A DNA stretch of 64,000 nt from Kitasatospora viridis (GTDB taxonomy: Bacteria; Actinomycetota; Actinomycetes; Streptomycetales; Streptomycetaceae): contig NZ_VIWT01000002.1 in the NCBI RefSeq assembly GCF_007829815.1, positions 713,274 through 777,273 of the forward strand. Reading direction: 5' to 3'. The notes beneath the pieces were generated by a model, which worked only from the letters and a program-made list of their open reading frames with translations, did not search any database and was not told the DNA's origin. This document shows positions 42,135 to 50,476 of this stretch, piece by piece. The translations under genes were made by a program, and so were the position numbers. The stretch's first letter is position 1. Each line of letters starts with the position of its first letter.

Positions 42135-43436
42135 TCAGCCCTGGGTCTGCCAGTAGGTGACCTGGTCGGCCTTGCACTTGGCGACGAACTGGGCGGCGGT
42201 GAGCTTGCCGTGCCACAGGTCGAGGTAGTTCTGGTTGAACACCTTGGCCGGCCAGTCGCCCGCCACGCCGTCGTAGGGCAGCCGGACGGTGGGGCCGTTG
42301 AGCGTGCTCTGCGCGTCCTCCAGCCCGGGCGGGGCGGAGATGTCGGCGCGCGGGGTGATGTTCAGCGCGGTGGTGGAGATCCCCGTCAGCTCCTTCTTCT
42401 GCAGGAAGAAGGCGATGAACTTCTCGGCGGCCGCGGCGTGCTTGGCCTTCTTCGGGATCGCGAAGCCGAACAGCGAGGCGTCCGGGCTCTTGGCGCCGGG
42501 CGGCAGCAGCGAGCCGAACTTCCAGCCGGCCGGGACCTCCTTGGCGACCTCGGAGGTGACGTAGCTGCCGTCCATGTAGAAGGCGGCCTTGCCGGCGGAC
42601 CAGTTGGTCTCCTGCGCCGGGTACTTGGTGGCGTCGTAACCGGGGATCAGGTAGCCGCCCTTGACCAGCTGCTCGACCTGCTGGGCGGCGGTGAGCACCG
42701 CAGGGTCGTTCCAGGTCGCGCCGGACTTGTCGGCGGAGAGCTTCTCGACGTTGCCGCCGCCGGCGCTGAACAGGTAGTCGAAGTAGAGGCCGTTGGTCCA
42801 CGGGTCCTCGCCCTCGGAGGCGATGCAGGGCTTGCCCTTCGCCTTGAGCGCGTCGCACACCTTCAGCAGGCCGGCCCAGTCGGCCGGGGGGTTGGGCATG
42901 GCGGCGGCGGTGTCCGGGTCGGCCGCGTTGTAGTACATGCCGGTGGTGGCCACCTCGTAGGGGACCATGTAGTGGTCCGAGCCGCCCGGGTCCTTGGGCA
43001 GCATGTCGAAGTACTTGCTCGGGATCACGTCGGAGACCAGCTGGTTGTCGCCGGGGATCTGCGCGTTCAGCACCGGGGTGAGGTCCAGGGCCTGCCCGGC
43101 GGCGGCGGTCGACCCGTAGATCACGTCGTTCGAGTCGTCCCACAGGTCGGGGGCCTGGTTGCCGGCGATCGCCGGGCCGATCTTCTTGGAGATGTCGCGG
43201 CCGCTCCAGCTGACGTTGACCTTGACGCCGGTCGAGCTGGTGAAGTCGGCGATCGCGGCCTTCAGCACCTTGGCCTGCGGCTCGTCCTCGCGCCACATCG
43301 ACCAGTAGGTGAAGCTGCCGCCGGACTTCGCGTCGCCGCCGGAGCCGCTGCTGCCGCAGGCGGTCAGGCCGAGCGCCAGGGCCGCGGCCGTGGCGGCGCC
43401 CAGGATGCGGAGCGGGGTCGAGGGAATTCTTCCCAT
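42135..43436 (-). CDS. Carbohydrate ABC transporter substrate-binding lipoprotein
   Basis: 433 aa. A type II signal peptide with lipobox LGLTAC (Cys27), then the family 1 extracellular solute-binding fold (MalE-like: SFTYWSMWREDEPQ, GNQAPDLWDDSNDVIY, AAFYMDGSYVTSEVAKEVP). GAGAGGA precedes the ATG. First gene of the importer operon. No ATPase gene is present; streptomycete CUT1 importers normally share the MsiK ATPase encoded elsewhere. From its neighbours the ligand is probably a fucosylated or galactose-containing oligosaccharide. Confidence 0.92.
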   Translation of the reverse strand: MGRIPSTPLRILGAATAAALALGLTACGSSGSGGDAKSGGSFTYWSMWREDEPQAKVLKAAIADFTSSTGVKVNVSWSGRDISKKIGPAIAGNQAPDLWDDSNDVIYGSTAAAGQALDLTPVLNAQIPGDNQLVSDVIPSKYFDMLPKDPGGSDHYMVPYEVATTGMYYNAADPDTAAAMPNPPADWAGLLKVCDALKAKGKPCIASEGEDPWTNGLYFDYLFSAGGGNVEKLSADKSGATWNDPAVLTAAQQVEQLVKGGYLIPGYDATKYPAQETNWSAGKAAFYMDGSYVTSEVAKEVPAGWKFGSLLPPGAKSPDASLFGFAIPKKAKHAAAAEKFIAFFLQKKELTGISTTALNITPRADISAPPGLEDAQSTLNGPTVRLPYDGVAGDWPAKVFNQNYLDLWHGKLTAAQFVAKCKADQVTYWQTQG

Positions 43437-43518
43437 GGGGGTCCTCTCACAGGCGCGGAGGTCGCGCAGCAGGATCGTCGGCGGAGGGTCACGATGCGGG
43501 GCCCGCCGGATGGCCTGA

Positions 43519-43548
43519 ACCGTACGAGCCTCTTGACCGGTAAAACAA
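43519..43548 (-). promoter_or_regulatory. Promoter of the sugar-uptake operon with LacI box in its spacer
   Basis: On the minus strand TTGTTT and TACGGT are 18 bp apart. The TTGACCGGTAAA box (43533-43544, plus-strand reading) falls between them, where a bound repressor would block RNA polymerase. Confidence 0.5.
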
Positions 43549-43633
43549 GTCCACGACAGGTAACGTTTCGGTCATGTAGTCGACGGCTGACGTTCCATCA
43601 GTGCGCGGACCTCGCATGATGCGCGAACGTGGG

Positions 43634-43690
43634 TTGACCCGGTCCAGGGGCTGGATCTAGCCTTCGGGCATAGTCAATGGACCGGTCAAA
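43634..43690 (+). promoter_or_regulatory. lacI-type promoter and two LacI-family operators
   Basis: TTGACC-18-TAGCCT (43634-43663) is a likely promoter for the regulator. TTGACCCGGTCCA (43634-43646) and TGGACCGGTCAAA (43678-43690) are near-palindromes with a GACCGGTC core, matching the box at 43533. Three copies around a divergent LacI/importer pair argue for autoregulation and importer control. Confidence 0.55.
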
Positions 43691-43707
43691 TGCCGAAGGG
43701 CGCACAC

Positions 43708-44730
43708 ATGGCGACGATGCAGGACGTGGCGGACCGCGCCGGAGTCACCAAGCAGACCGTCTCCAACGTGATCAGCGGCCGGGTGCCCGTGCGCCCCGCG
43801 ACCGCCGCCAAGGTCCGGGCCGCGATCGCCGAACTCGGCTACACGCCGAACCTGGTCGCGCGCTCGCTCGCCACCGGCGCGACCAGGACCGTCGGCCTCT
43901 TCGTCCCCAGCGTGGTCGGCGCCTTCTACGCCACCGTGGTGGAGGAGGTCGAGGACGTGCTGGAGGAGCACGGCTACCACCTGCTGCTCTCCACCACCCG
44001 GCTCGACGGCGAGCGGGCCAGGCGCCACCTGGCCAGCCTGACCAGCCGGTCGGTCGACGCCCTGCTGATCGCCGGCGACAACGACCTGATCGACCACCTG
44101 CCGCTGCTCGCCGAGGCCCGCTTCCCGGTCGCCCTGTGCGCCTGGGAGAGCGAGGTGCCGGACAGCTTCCCGGTGGTCACCATCGACTACGAGCAGGCCG
44201 GCTACCTGGCCGGACGCCACCTGCGCGAACTCGGCCACGAGCGGGTCGCGGTGCTGGCCAGCCCCGCCCACGGCACCCGCATCCGCGGCTTCCGGCGGGC
44301 CTTCGCCGCCGACGGCCTGGCCGTGCCGGACAGCGCCGTCCACTACGCCCCCGAACCGAGCCAGCCCGGCGGCCACGTGGCCGCCACCGCCGCGCTCACC
44401 GCCGACCCGGCCGTCACCGGCCTCTTCGCCACCCACGACGTGCTGGCGCTGGGAGCCCTGGAGGCGGCGCGCTCGCTCGGCCGCTCCGTACCGCACGACC
44501 TCTCCATCGTCGGCCACGACGACGTGCCCGAGTCGCGCCTCACCTGGCCGGCGCTCACCAGCGTGGCCATCCCCAGCCGGGAGATGGCCCGCCAGGCGAT
44601 CGAGCTGCTGCTGCGCGCCGTCGCCAAGTCGGCCGCCCCGACCAACTCGCTCCAGCTGCTGCGGCCCGAACTGGTCGCCCGCGGCAGCACCGGCCCCGTC
44701 GGCGACCCGCCGGGCCGCCCCGGAGCCTGA
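43708..44730 (+). CDS. LacI-family transcriptional regulator
   Basis: 340 aa. The helix-turn-helix and hinge helix are clear (MQDVADRAGVTKQTVSNVISG, then ELGYTPNLVARSLATG), followed by a periplasmic-binding-like sensor domain with FATHDVLALGALEAARSLG and SIVGHDDVPESRLTWPALTS. I chose the ATG with AAGGG eight bases upstream over one six codons earlier. It is divergent from the sugar importer and directly ahead of the GH95 gene, so it should repress both until a sugar ligand is present. Confidence 0.93.
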   Translation: MATMQDVADRAGVTKQTVSNVISGRVPVRPATAAKVRAAIAELGYTPNLVARSLATGATRTVGLFVPSVVGAFYATVVEEVEDVLEEHGYHLLLSTTRLDGERARRHLASLTSRSVDALLIAGDNDLIDHLPLLAEARFPVALCAWESEVPDSFPVVTIDYEQAGYLAGRHLRELGHERVAVLASPAHGTRIRGFRRAFAADGLAVPDSAVHYAPEPSQPGGHVAATAALTADPAVTGLFATHDVLALGALEAARSLGRSVPHDLSIVGHDDVPESRLTWPALTSVAIPSREMARQAIELLLRAVAKSAAPTNSLQLLRPELVARGSTGPVGDPPGRPGA

Positions 44731-44792
44731 CCGGCGCGCGTCCCGCCCGTGACGGGGGGACGCCGCCGCACGCTCTTCGAAAGGACATTCAG

Positions 44793-47264
44793 TTGTCGAT
44801 CGACCACGGCTCCGTGCCCGGCGGATCCGGTCCGGGTGACCCACCGTCGGGCGGGTCCACTCCCGACGGGTCCACCCCCGACGGATCCGGTCCCGCGCCC
44901 GACCGACTGTGGTACCGCCGACCGGCCGCCTCCTTCCTGGAGGCGCTCCCGCTCGGCAACGGACGCCTCGGCGCCATGCTGTACGGCGGCGTCCGCGAGA
45001 CCGTCGAGCTCAACGCCGACACCCTGTGGTCCGGCGGACCCGGACCCCGCGACCGCGAAGGCGCGGCCGAGCACCTGGCCGAGCTGCGCACCGCCGTGCT
45101 GCGGGAAGGCGACTACGCCCGCGCCGAGCAGCTCGCGCTGCGCATGCAGGGCCCCTACCTGCACGCCTACCAGCCCCTCGCCACCCTCCAACTCGGGCTC
45201 GGCGAACGGGAAGTGGAGGAGTACGAGCGCTCCCTGGACCTGGCCCGCGCCGTGCACCGGGTCCGGTACCGCAGCGGCGGTGCCGAGATCGTGCGCGAGT
45301 CCTTCGTCTCCGCGCCGGACGGGGTGCTGGTCACCCGGATCACCTCCTCGGTGCCCGGGCGGCTCGACCTCACCGCGCACTTCGACACCCCGCACCCCGG
45401 CGCCACCGCCCGGGTCACCGGCGGGGGAGACCTGCTGGTCGGCGGCCGGGCACCGGCCGCCTTCGCCTTCGGCGAGCCGGACCCCGCGAGCTACACGCCC
45501 GACGCCGGGACGGGCTTCGCCGCCGGACTGCGGGTGCTCGCCACCGGCGGCCGGGTGCACGGCAAGGGCGACACGGTCACCGTCACCGGCGCCGACGAGG
45601 TACTGCTGCTGGTGGCCGTCGCCACCGGCTACCGGGGCTACGACGTGCCGCCGGTCGGCCCCGAGGACGGGCCGCTGGCGGAGGTGGCCGCGCAGCTCGC
45701 GGCGGCCACGCCGTCGAGCTTCCAGCAGTTGATGGACCGTCATGTCGCAGATCACACAAGGCTCTTCGACACCTGCACGGTCCGGCTCGGCGAGCCCGGA
45801 CCGCAGCCCGCCGACCACCTTCCCACCGACGAACGCCTCGCCCTCGCCCGGGCCGGCGCCGAGGACCCGGGCCTGGCCGCACTGCTCTTCGCCTACGGGC
45901 GCTACCTGCTGATCGCCTCCTCGCGCCCCGGCACCCAGCCCGCCAACCTCCAGGGCATCTGGAACCCGCAGGTGGTCCCGCCGTGGAACGCCAACTGGAC
46001 CACCAACATCAACCTCCAGATGAACTACTGGCCGGCCGAGACCACCGGCCTGGCCGAGTGCCACGAACCGCTCTTCGACCTGCTCGACGACCTCGCCGTC
46101 ACCGGCGCCCGCACCGCCGAGACCTACTACGGCACCGGCGGCTGGACGGTGCACCACAACGTGGACCTGTGGCGCGCGGCCAACCCGGTCTCCGGCGAAC
46201 CCGTCTGGGCGAACTGGCCGATGGGCGGCGCCTGGCTCTGCGCGCACCTGTGGGAGCGTCACCTCTTCGACGGCGACCCGGACTTCCTCGCCCGGCGGGC
46301 CTACCCGCTGATGCGCGGGGCCGCCCGGTTCCTGCTGGAGTTCCTCACCGAGGACGCCGAAGGCCGACTGGTGACCTGCCCCTCCACCACGCCCGAGCAC
46401 CGCTTCCGGCTGCCCGACGGCACGCTGACCGCCGTCGCCGCCGGCGCCACCATGGACCACTGGCTCACCGGGGAGCTCTTCGCCAACACCGCCGCCGCGG
46501 CCCGGCTGCTCGGCACGGACGAGCCCTTCGCCGCCCAGCTCGACGCCGCCCGCGCCAGGCTGCGACCACCCGGCACCGCACCGGACGGCCGCCTGCTGGA
46601 GTGGTGGGAGGACCTGCCGGAGGAGGACCCCGGCCACCGCCACTTCTCCCACCTCTACGGGCTCCACCCCGGCAGCGCCCTCGACCCGCTCACCGACCCC
46701 GCTGGCGCCGCAGCGGCCGGGCTCGCCCTGGAACGCCGACTGGCGCACGGCGGCGGCTCCACCGGCTGGAGCCGGGCCTGGACGGTCGCCCTGGCCGCCC
46801 GCCTGGGCGACGGCGAACTGGCCGGCCGCAGCGTGCGGGAGCTGCTCGACCGGTACACCGCCCCCAACCTGCTCGGCCTGCACCCGCCGGACCTCTTCCA
46901 GATCGACGGCAACCTCGGCATCACCGCCGCCATCGCCGAACTGCTGCTGCAGAGCCACAACGCGGTGCTGCGCCTGCTGCCCGCGCTGCCCGCCGCCTGG
47001 GCCACCGGGCGGGCCGACGGTCTGCGGGCCCGCAGCGGCACGACCGTCGACCTGTGCTGGTCGGCCGGCCGCCTCACCGAGGCCGTCCTGCACCGGCGCA
47101 CGGACGAGGAGTTGACCGTGCTGCTGCCGCCCGGCGCCACGGCGTGCGCGGTGACCGACCGCACCGGCCGGGTCGTGCGAGCGCAGGCCCTGGCGACCGC
47201 GCACGGCCTGCGGCTGACCGTCGCCGACTCCGGCGACCTGGTCCTTTGCCCGCGCTACAGCTGA
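44793..47264 (+). CDS. Cytoplasmic GH95-family alpha-fucosidase/galactosidase
   Basis: 823 aa from a TTG with AAGGA seven bases upstream. After a Pro/Gly/Ser-rich N-terminus of about 38 residues the GH95 N-terminal beta domain begins (FLEALPLGNGRLGAMLYGG). In the (alpha/alpha)6 barrel the catalytic set of the family is visible: N405 and N407 in NINLQMNYWP, E535 in CPSTTPEH and D705 in QIDGNLGI. No signal peptide, so it acts on imported oligosaccharides. GH95 removes alpha-1,2-linked L-fucose or L-galactose by inversion. The gap to galT is 81 nt. Confidence 0.92.
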   Translation: MSIDHGSVPGGSGPGDPPSGGSTPDGSTPDGSGPAPDRLWYRRPAASFLEALPLGNGRLGAMLYGGVRETVELNADTLWSGGPGPRDREGAAEHLAELRTAVLREGDYARAEQLALRMQGPYLHAYQPLATLQLGLGEREVEEYERSLDLARAVHRVRYRSGGAEIVRESFVSAPDGVLVTRITSSVPGRLDLTAHFDTPHPGATARVTGGGDLLVGGRAPAAFAFGEPDPASYTPDAGTGFAAGLRVLATGGRVHGKGDTVTVTGADEVLLLVAVATGYRGYDVPPVGPEDGPLAEVAAQLAAATPSSFQQLMDRHVADHTRLFDTCTVRLGEPGPQPADHLPTDERLALARAGAEDPGLAALLFAYGRYLLIASSRPGTQPANLQGIWNPQVVPPWNANWTTNINLQMNYWPAETTGLAECHEPLFDLLDDLAVTGARTAETYYGTGGWTVHHNVDLWRAANPVSGEPVWANWPMGGAWLCAHLWERHLFDGDPDFLARRAYPLMRGAARFLLEFLTEDAEGRLVTCPSTTPEHRFRLPDGTLTAVAAGATMDHWLTGELFANTAAAARLLGTDEPFAAQLDAARARLRPPGTAPDGRLLEWWEDLPEEDPGHRHFSHLYGLHPGSALDPLTDPAGAAAAGLALERRLAHGGGSTGWSRAWTVALAARLGDGELAGRSVRELLDRYTAPNLLGLHPPDLFQIDGNLGITAAIAELLLQSHNAVLRLLPALPAAWATGRADGLRARSGTTVDLCWSAGRLTEAVLHRRTDEELTVLLPPGATACAVTDRTGRVVRAQALATAHGLRLTVADSGDLVLCPRYS

Positions 47265-47345
47265 TCTACCGTCACTTCTTCCGCCGTCACTCCGTTCTGC
47301 CTGCTCGTCATCTTCGCTTGCCAGTCATCACCGATAGGGACAGCC

Positions 47346-48434
47346 ATGCCCAAAACCAGTGCCACCTTGGCGGACGGCCGCGAGCTCCTCTTCTTCGACC
47401 CCGCCGGGACCGCCCCGCGCACGGCCGACGACCAGCGCCCGCTGAGCCCCACCGCCCATCTGTCCACCATCCGCCGCGACCCGGCCACCGGCGCCTGGGT
47501 CACCATCGCGGCCCACCGCCAGTCGCGCACCTACCACCCGCCGGCCGACGAGTGCCCGCTCTGCCCCACCCGGGACGGCCGGCTCACCGAGATCCCGGCC
47601 GGCGACTACCAGGTCGCCGTGCTGGAGAACCGCTTCCCCTCGCTCGCCATGCGCAGCGCCGTCGAACTCGGCGACAGCGAGACGCCGTTGCGCGCCGAGC
47701 GGTCCGGCACCGGGCGCTGCGAGGTGGTCTGCTTCACCGCCGAGCACGGCTCCTCCTTCGCCGACCTCACCCCCGACCAGGCCCGGCTGGTGCTGGACGC
47801 GTGGACCGACCGCACCGCCGCCCTCGCTGAACTCCCCGGCGTGGAGCAGGTCTTCTGCTTCGAGAACCGGGGCGCCGAGATCGGCGTGACGCTGGCCCAC
47901 CCGCACGGCCAGATCTACGCCTTCCCGTTCACCACCCCGCGCACCGCCCGGATGATCGAGCAGGCCGGGGTGCACCGCGCCGCCACCGGCCGCAACCTCT
48001 TCGAGGACCTGCTCGCCGCCGAACGCGCCGAGGGCACCCGGGTGGTGCTGGCCGGTGAGCACTGGACCGCCTTCGTGCCGTTCGCCGCCCGCTGGCCCTA
48101 CGAGGTGCACGTCTACCCGCACCGGCGGGTGCCCGACCTGACCCGGCTGAGCGAGGCCGAGCGCGCCGAATTCCCCGGAATCTACCTGGAGTTGCTGCGC
48201 CGCTTCGACCGGATCTTCGGCCCGGACCAGCCGCCCACCCCCTACATCGCCGGCTGGCACCAGGCGCCCGCCCACCGGGGCGACGAACTCGCGCTGCACA
48301 TCGAGATGTTCACCATCCGGCGGACCGCCGGCAAGCTCAAGTACCTGGCCGGCGTGGAGTCCGGCATGGACGCCTTCGTCAACGACGTCGCCCCCGAGGA
48401 CGCCGCCGCCCGGCTGCGCGAGGTCGCCACGTGA
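47346..48434 (+). CDS. galT: Galactose-1-phosphate uridylyltransferase
   Basis: 362 aa. The active-site His-Pro-His (H185-P186-H187-GQ) that forms the uridylyl-enzyme intermediate is intact; zinc ligands C70 and C73 are in DECPLCPT. The sequence runs to the usual length with HIEMFTIRRTAGKLKYLAGVE near the end. It swaps UMP between UDP-glucose and galactose 1-phosphate in the Leloir pathway. The galK start overlaps its stop. No galE is adjacent. Confidence 0.95.
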   Translation: MPKTSATLADGRELLFFDPAGTAPRTADDQRPLSPTAHLSTIRRDPATGAWVTIAAHRQSRTYHPPADECPLCPTRDGRLTEIPAGDYQVAVLENRFPSLAMRSAVELGDSETPLRAERSGTGRCEVVCFTAEHGSSFADLTPDQARLVLDAWTDRTAALAELPGVEQVFCFENRGAEIGVTLAHPHGQIYAFPFTTPRTARMIEQAGVHRAATGRNLFEDLLAAERAEGTRVVLAGEHWTAFVPFAARWPYEVHVYPHRRVPDLTRLSEAERAEFPGIYLELLRRFDRIFGPDQPPTPYIAGWHQAPAHRGDELALHIEMFTIRRTAGKLKYLAGVESGMDAFVNDVAPEDAAARLREVAT

Positions 48435-49579
48435 CGGGGGACGGGATCCGGCTCGCCTTCGGAGCGCGGTACGGCGCCCGGCCCGAGGGCGTGTGGGCGG
48501 CGCCCGGCCGGGTCAACCTGATCGGCGAGCACACCGACTACAACGGCGGGCTGGTGCTGCCGCTCGCCCTGCCCTGCCGCACCCGGGTCGCCGTGCGCCG
48601 CCGGACGGACGGGGTGCTGCGGCTCTCCAGTGCCCAGGTCGCCGGCCCGCCGGTCGAGTTGCGCCTCGACGAGCTGCGGCCCGGCGCAGTGCACGGCTGG
48701 GCCGGCTACCCGGCGGGGGTGCTCCAGGCCCTGCGCGCCGCCGGGCACCCGGTGGGCGGCCTGGACCTGCACGTCGACAGCGACGTCCCGCTCGGCGCCG
48801 GCCTCTCCTCCTCGGCCGCCCTGGAGTGCGCCACCGCGCTCGCCCTCAACGACCTCCACGGGCTCGGACTCGGCGCCACCGAGCTGGCGCTGCTCGCCCA
48901 ACGGGCCGAGAACGAGTTCGTCGGCGTCCCCTGCGGGGCGATGGACCAACTCGCCTCGGCCTGCTGTCAGGAGGGCCACGCGCTGCTGATCGACACCCGC
49001 GACCTGACGCTGCGTCAACTCCCGCTCGACCTGGCCGGCGCAGGCATGCACCTGCTGGTGCTGGACACCCGCACCAAGCACGACCTCGGCGACGGCGCCT
49101 ACGCCGCCCTGCGCGCCGGCTGCGAGCGCGCGGCCGCCCTGCTCGGCCTGCCCGCGCTGCGCGACCTCCACCCGGACGCCCTGGCCCCGGCCCTCGCCGC
49201 CCTACCGGGCGAACTGCGCCCACTGGTCCGCCACGTGGTCACCGAGAACGCCCGGGTCGAACAGGCCGCGACCCTGCTCGACACCGGCTCCTACGCCGCC
49301 CTCGGCCCCCTGCTCACCGCCGGCCACGCCTCACTGCGCGACGACTACCGGGTCTCCTGGCCCCAGGCCGACCTCGCCGTCTCGGCGGCCCTGTCCGCGG
49401 GCGCCCACGGGGCCCGGATGACGGGCGGCGGCTTCGGCGGCTCGGTACTGGTCCTGGTGGACGCGGGCGCTGCACCCGCCGTGGCGACGGCAGTCGGCGC
49501 GGCCTTCCGCCGAGCGGGCTACGAGCTGCCCCGGGTCGTCGCGGCCCGCCCGTCCACGGGGGCCTGCCGACTGGGGTGA
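48431..49579 (+). CDS. galK: Galactokinase
   Basis: 382 aa, GHMP kinase. Galactose-binding GRVNLIGEHTDYNGGLVLPL near the start, ATP loop LGAGLSSSAALE and C-terminal ARMTGGGFGGSVLVL are all intact. GTG start overlapping the galT stop by four bases. It phosphorylates galactose at C1 so that GalT can pass it to UDP-galactose; in this locus the galactose probably comes from the glycan opened by the GH95 enzyme. Confidence 0.95.
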   Translation: MTGDGIRLAFGARYGARPEGVWAAPGRVNLIGEHTDYNGGLVLPLALPCRTRVAVRRRTDGVLRLSSAQVAGPPVELRLDELRPGAVHGWAGYPAGVLQALRAAGHPVGGLDLHVDSDVPLGAGLSSSAALECATALALNDLHGLGLGATELALLAQRAENEFVGVPCGAMDQLASACCQEGHALLIDTRDLTLRQLPLDLAGAGMHLLVLDTRTKHDLGDGAYAALRAGCERAAALLGLPALRDLHPDALAPALAALPGELRPLVRHVVTENARVEQAATLLDTGSYAALGPLLTAGHASLRDDYRVSWPQADLAVSAALSAGAHGARMTGGGFGGSVLVLVDAGAAPAVATAVGAAFRRAGYELPRVVAARPSTGACRLG

Positions 49580-49599
49580 GCGCGCCGGGGGGGAGCCGG

Positions 49600-50403
49600 T
49601 CACCTGCGCGTTGCGGTTGGATCCGGCTCGTCCAGGACGAAGTCGCGGACGTGGCGGACGAACTGGTCCGGTTGCTCCAGGACGACCGCATGGCCGCTGT
49701 CGATCTCGGTATAGCGGCTGTGGGGGATCGCCTGGTGCATGGCGCGGGCGTGCGCTGCGGGGACCAGGTTGTCTTGGGTCAGGCCGATCACCAGCGTTGG
49801 AGCGGAGATCTGCGGGAGCCGGTTGCGCAGGTCGACGCGCTGCCCCAGTTCGATCCGGGCCGCGGTGCCGTCGGGCGAGCGGCGTTGGATGAACTGCGCA
49901 ACACGCTCGTGGCCCAGTCCGGCAAGGAAGCCGGGGCTCAGCGCCAGTGAAAGCCCGAACGCCGTGGCGAGCGCGGGGTCGGAGGCTTCCAGCGTTCGCC
50001 AGGTCTGGAACACCAGGCGGTGGCGTGGGTCATCGCTGCTGACCCATCCGGCGACCAGGACCAGGCGGCGGACCAGGTGCGGGTGTGCGGCCGCGGTGGC
50101 CGCCGCGACCACTGCGCCCAAGGACACGCCGACCACGTCGACCGGTCCCGTGGCGGCGTCGGTGATGACCGCGGCCGCCTGCGTGGTCAGCAGGTCCAGG
50201 TCCAGCGGTCCGTCAGGGACGGTCGAGCCGCCGGAGCCGGCGTAGTCGGGCGCGAGGACCGTCCGTTGGTCGGTGAAGCGGTCGATCACCGGTCCGAACC
50301 CGGTTGCGCCATCGCTGTTGGTGCCGTGCAGTAGCAACAGGCCCAGGCCGGACCCTTGGCGGAGGTAGGGCACTGTGGTCCCGGAGGCGGTAGCGGTCGG
50401 CAT
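49600..50403 (-). CDS. Alpha/beta-fold hydrolase
   Basis: 267 aa. Oxyanion region LLLLHGTNSDG, nucleophile Ser in GVSLGAV, an Asp in LVIGLTQDNLVP and the late His in EIDSGHAVVLEQP complete the triad expected for this fold. AGGAG is positioned before the ATG. Similar to 3-oxoadipate enol-lactonase/chloroperoxidase-like hydrolases; the substrate is unknown. The frame is open for 33 codons upstream up to the IS element, which sits 74 bp ahead of the start and may have changed its promoter. Confidence 0.88.
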   Translation of the reverse strand: MPTATASGTTVPYLRQGSGLGLLLLHGTNSDGATGFGPVIDRFTDQRTVLAPDYAGSGGSTVPDGPLDLDLLTTQAAAVITDAATGPVDVVGVSLGAVVAAATAAAHPHLVRRLVLVAGWVSSDDPRHRLVFQTWRTLEASDPALATAFGLSLALSPGFLAGLGHERVAQFIQRRSPDGTAARIELGQRVDLRNRLPQISAPTLVIGLTQDNLVPAAHARAMHQAIPHSRYTEIDSGHAVVLEQPDQFVRHVRDFVLDEPDPTATRR

Positions 50404-50469
50404 GCAAGGACTCCTGTTGATCATCGGCCAGTACCGAGATCCTGGCATCCGGAACTGACAAGACTCGAC

Positions 50470-50476
50470 GCTTACC
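50470..50476 (+). repeat. Target-site duplication (left), GCTTACC
   Basis: GCTTACC immediately before the IS left end is repeated exactly after the right end (52484-52490). Confidence 0.8.

Noticed and set aside
43677..44792. Upstream 372 codons of the long GH95 frame, suggesting an N-terminal extension
   Set aside because: They overlap the LacI gene in another frame and look like Arg-rich shadow; the TTG with AAGGA gives a normal GH95 length.
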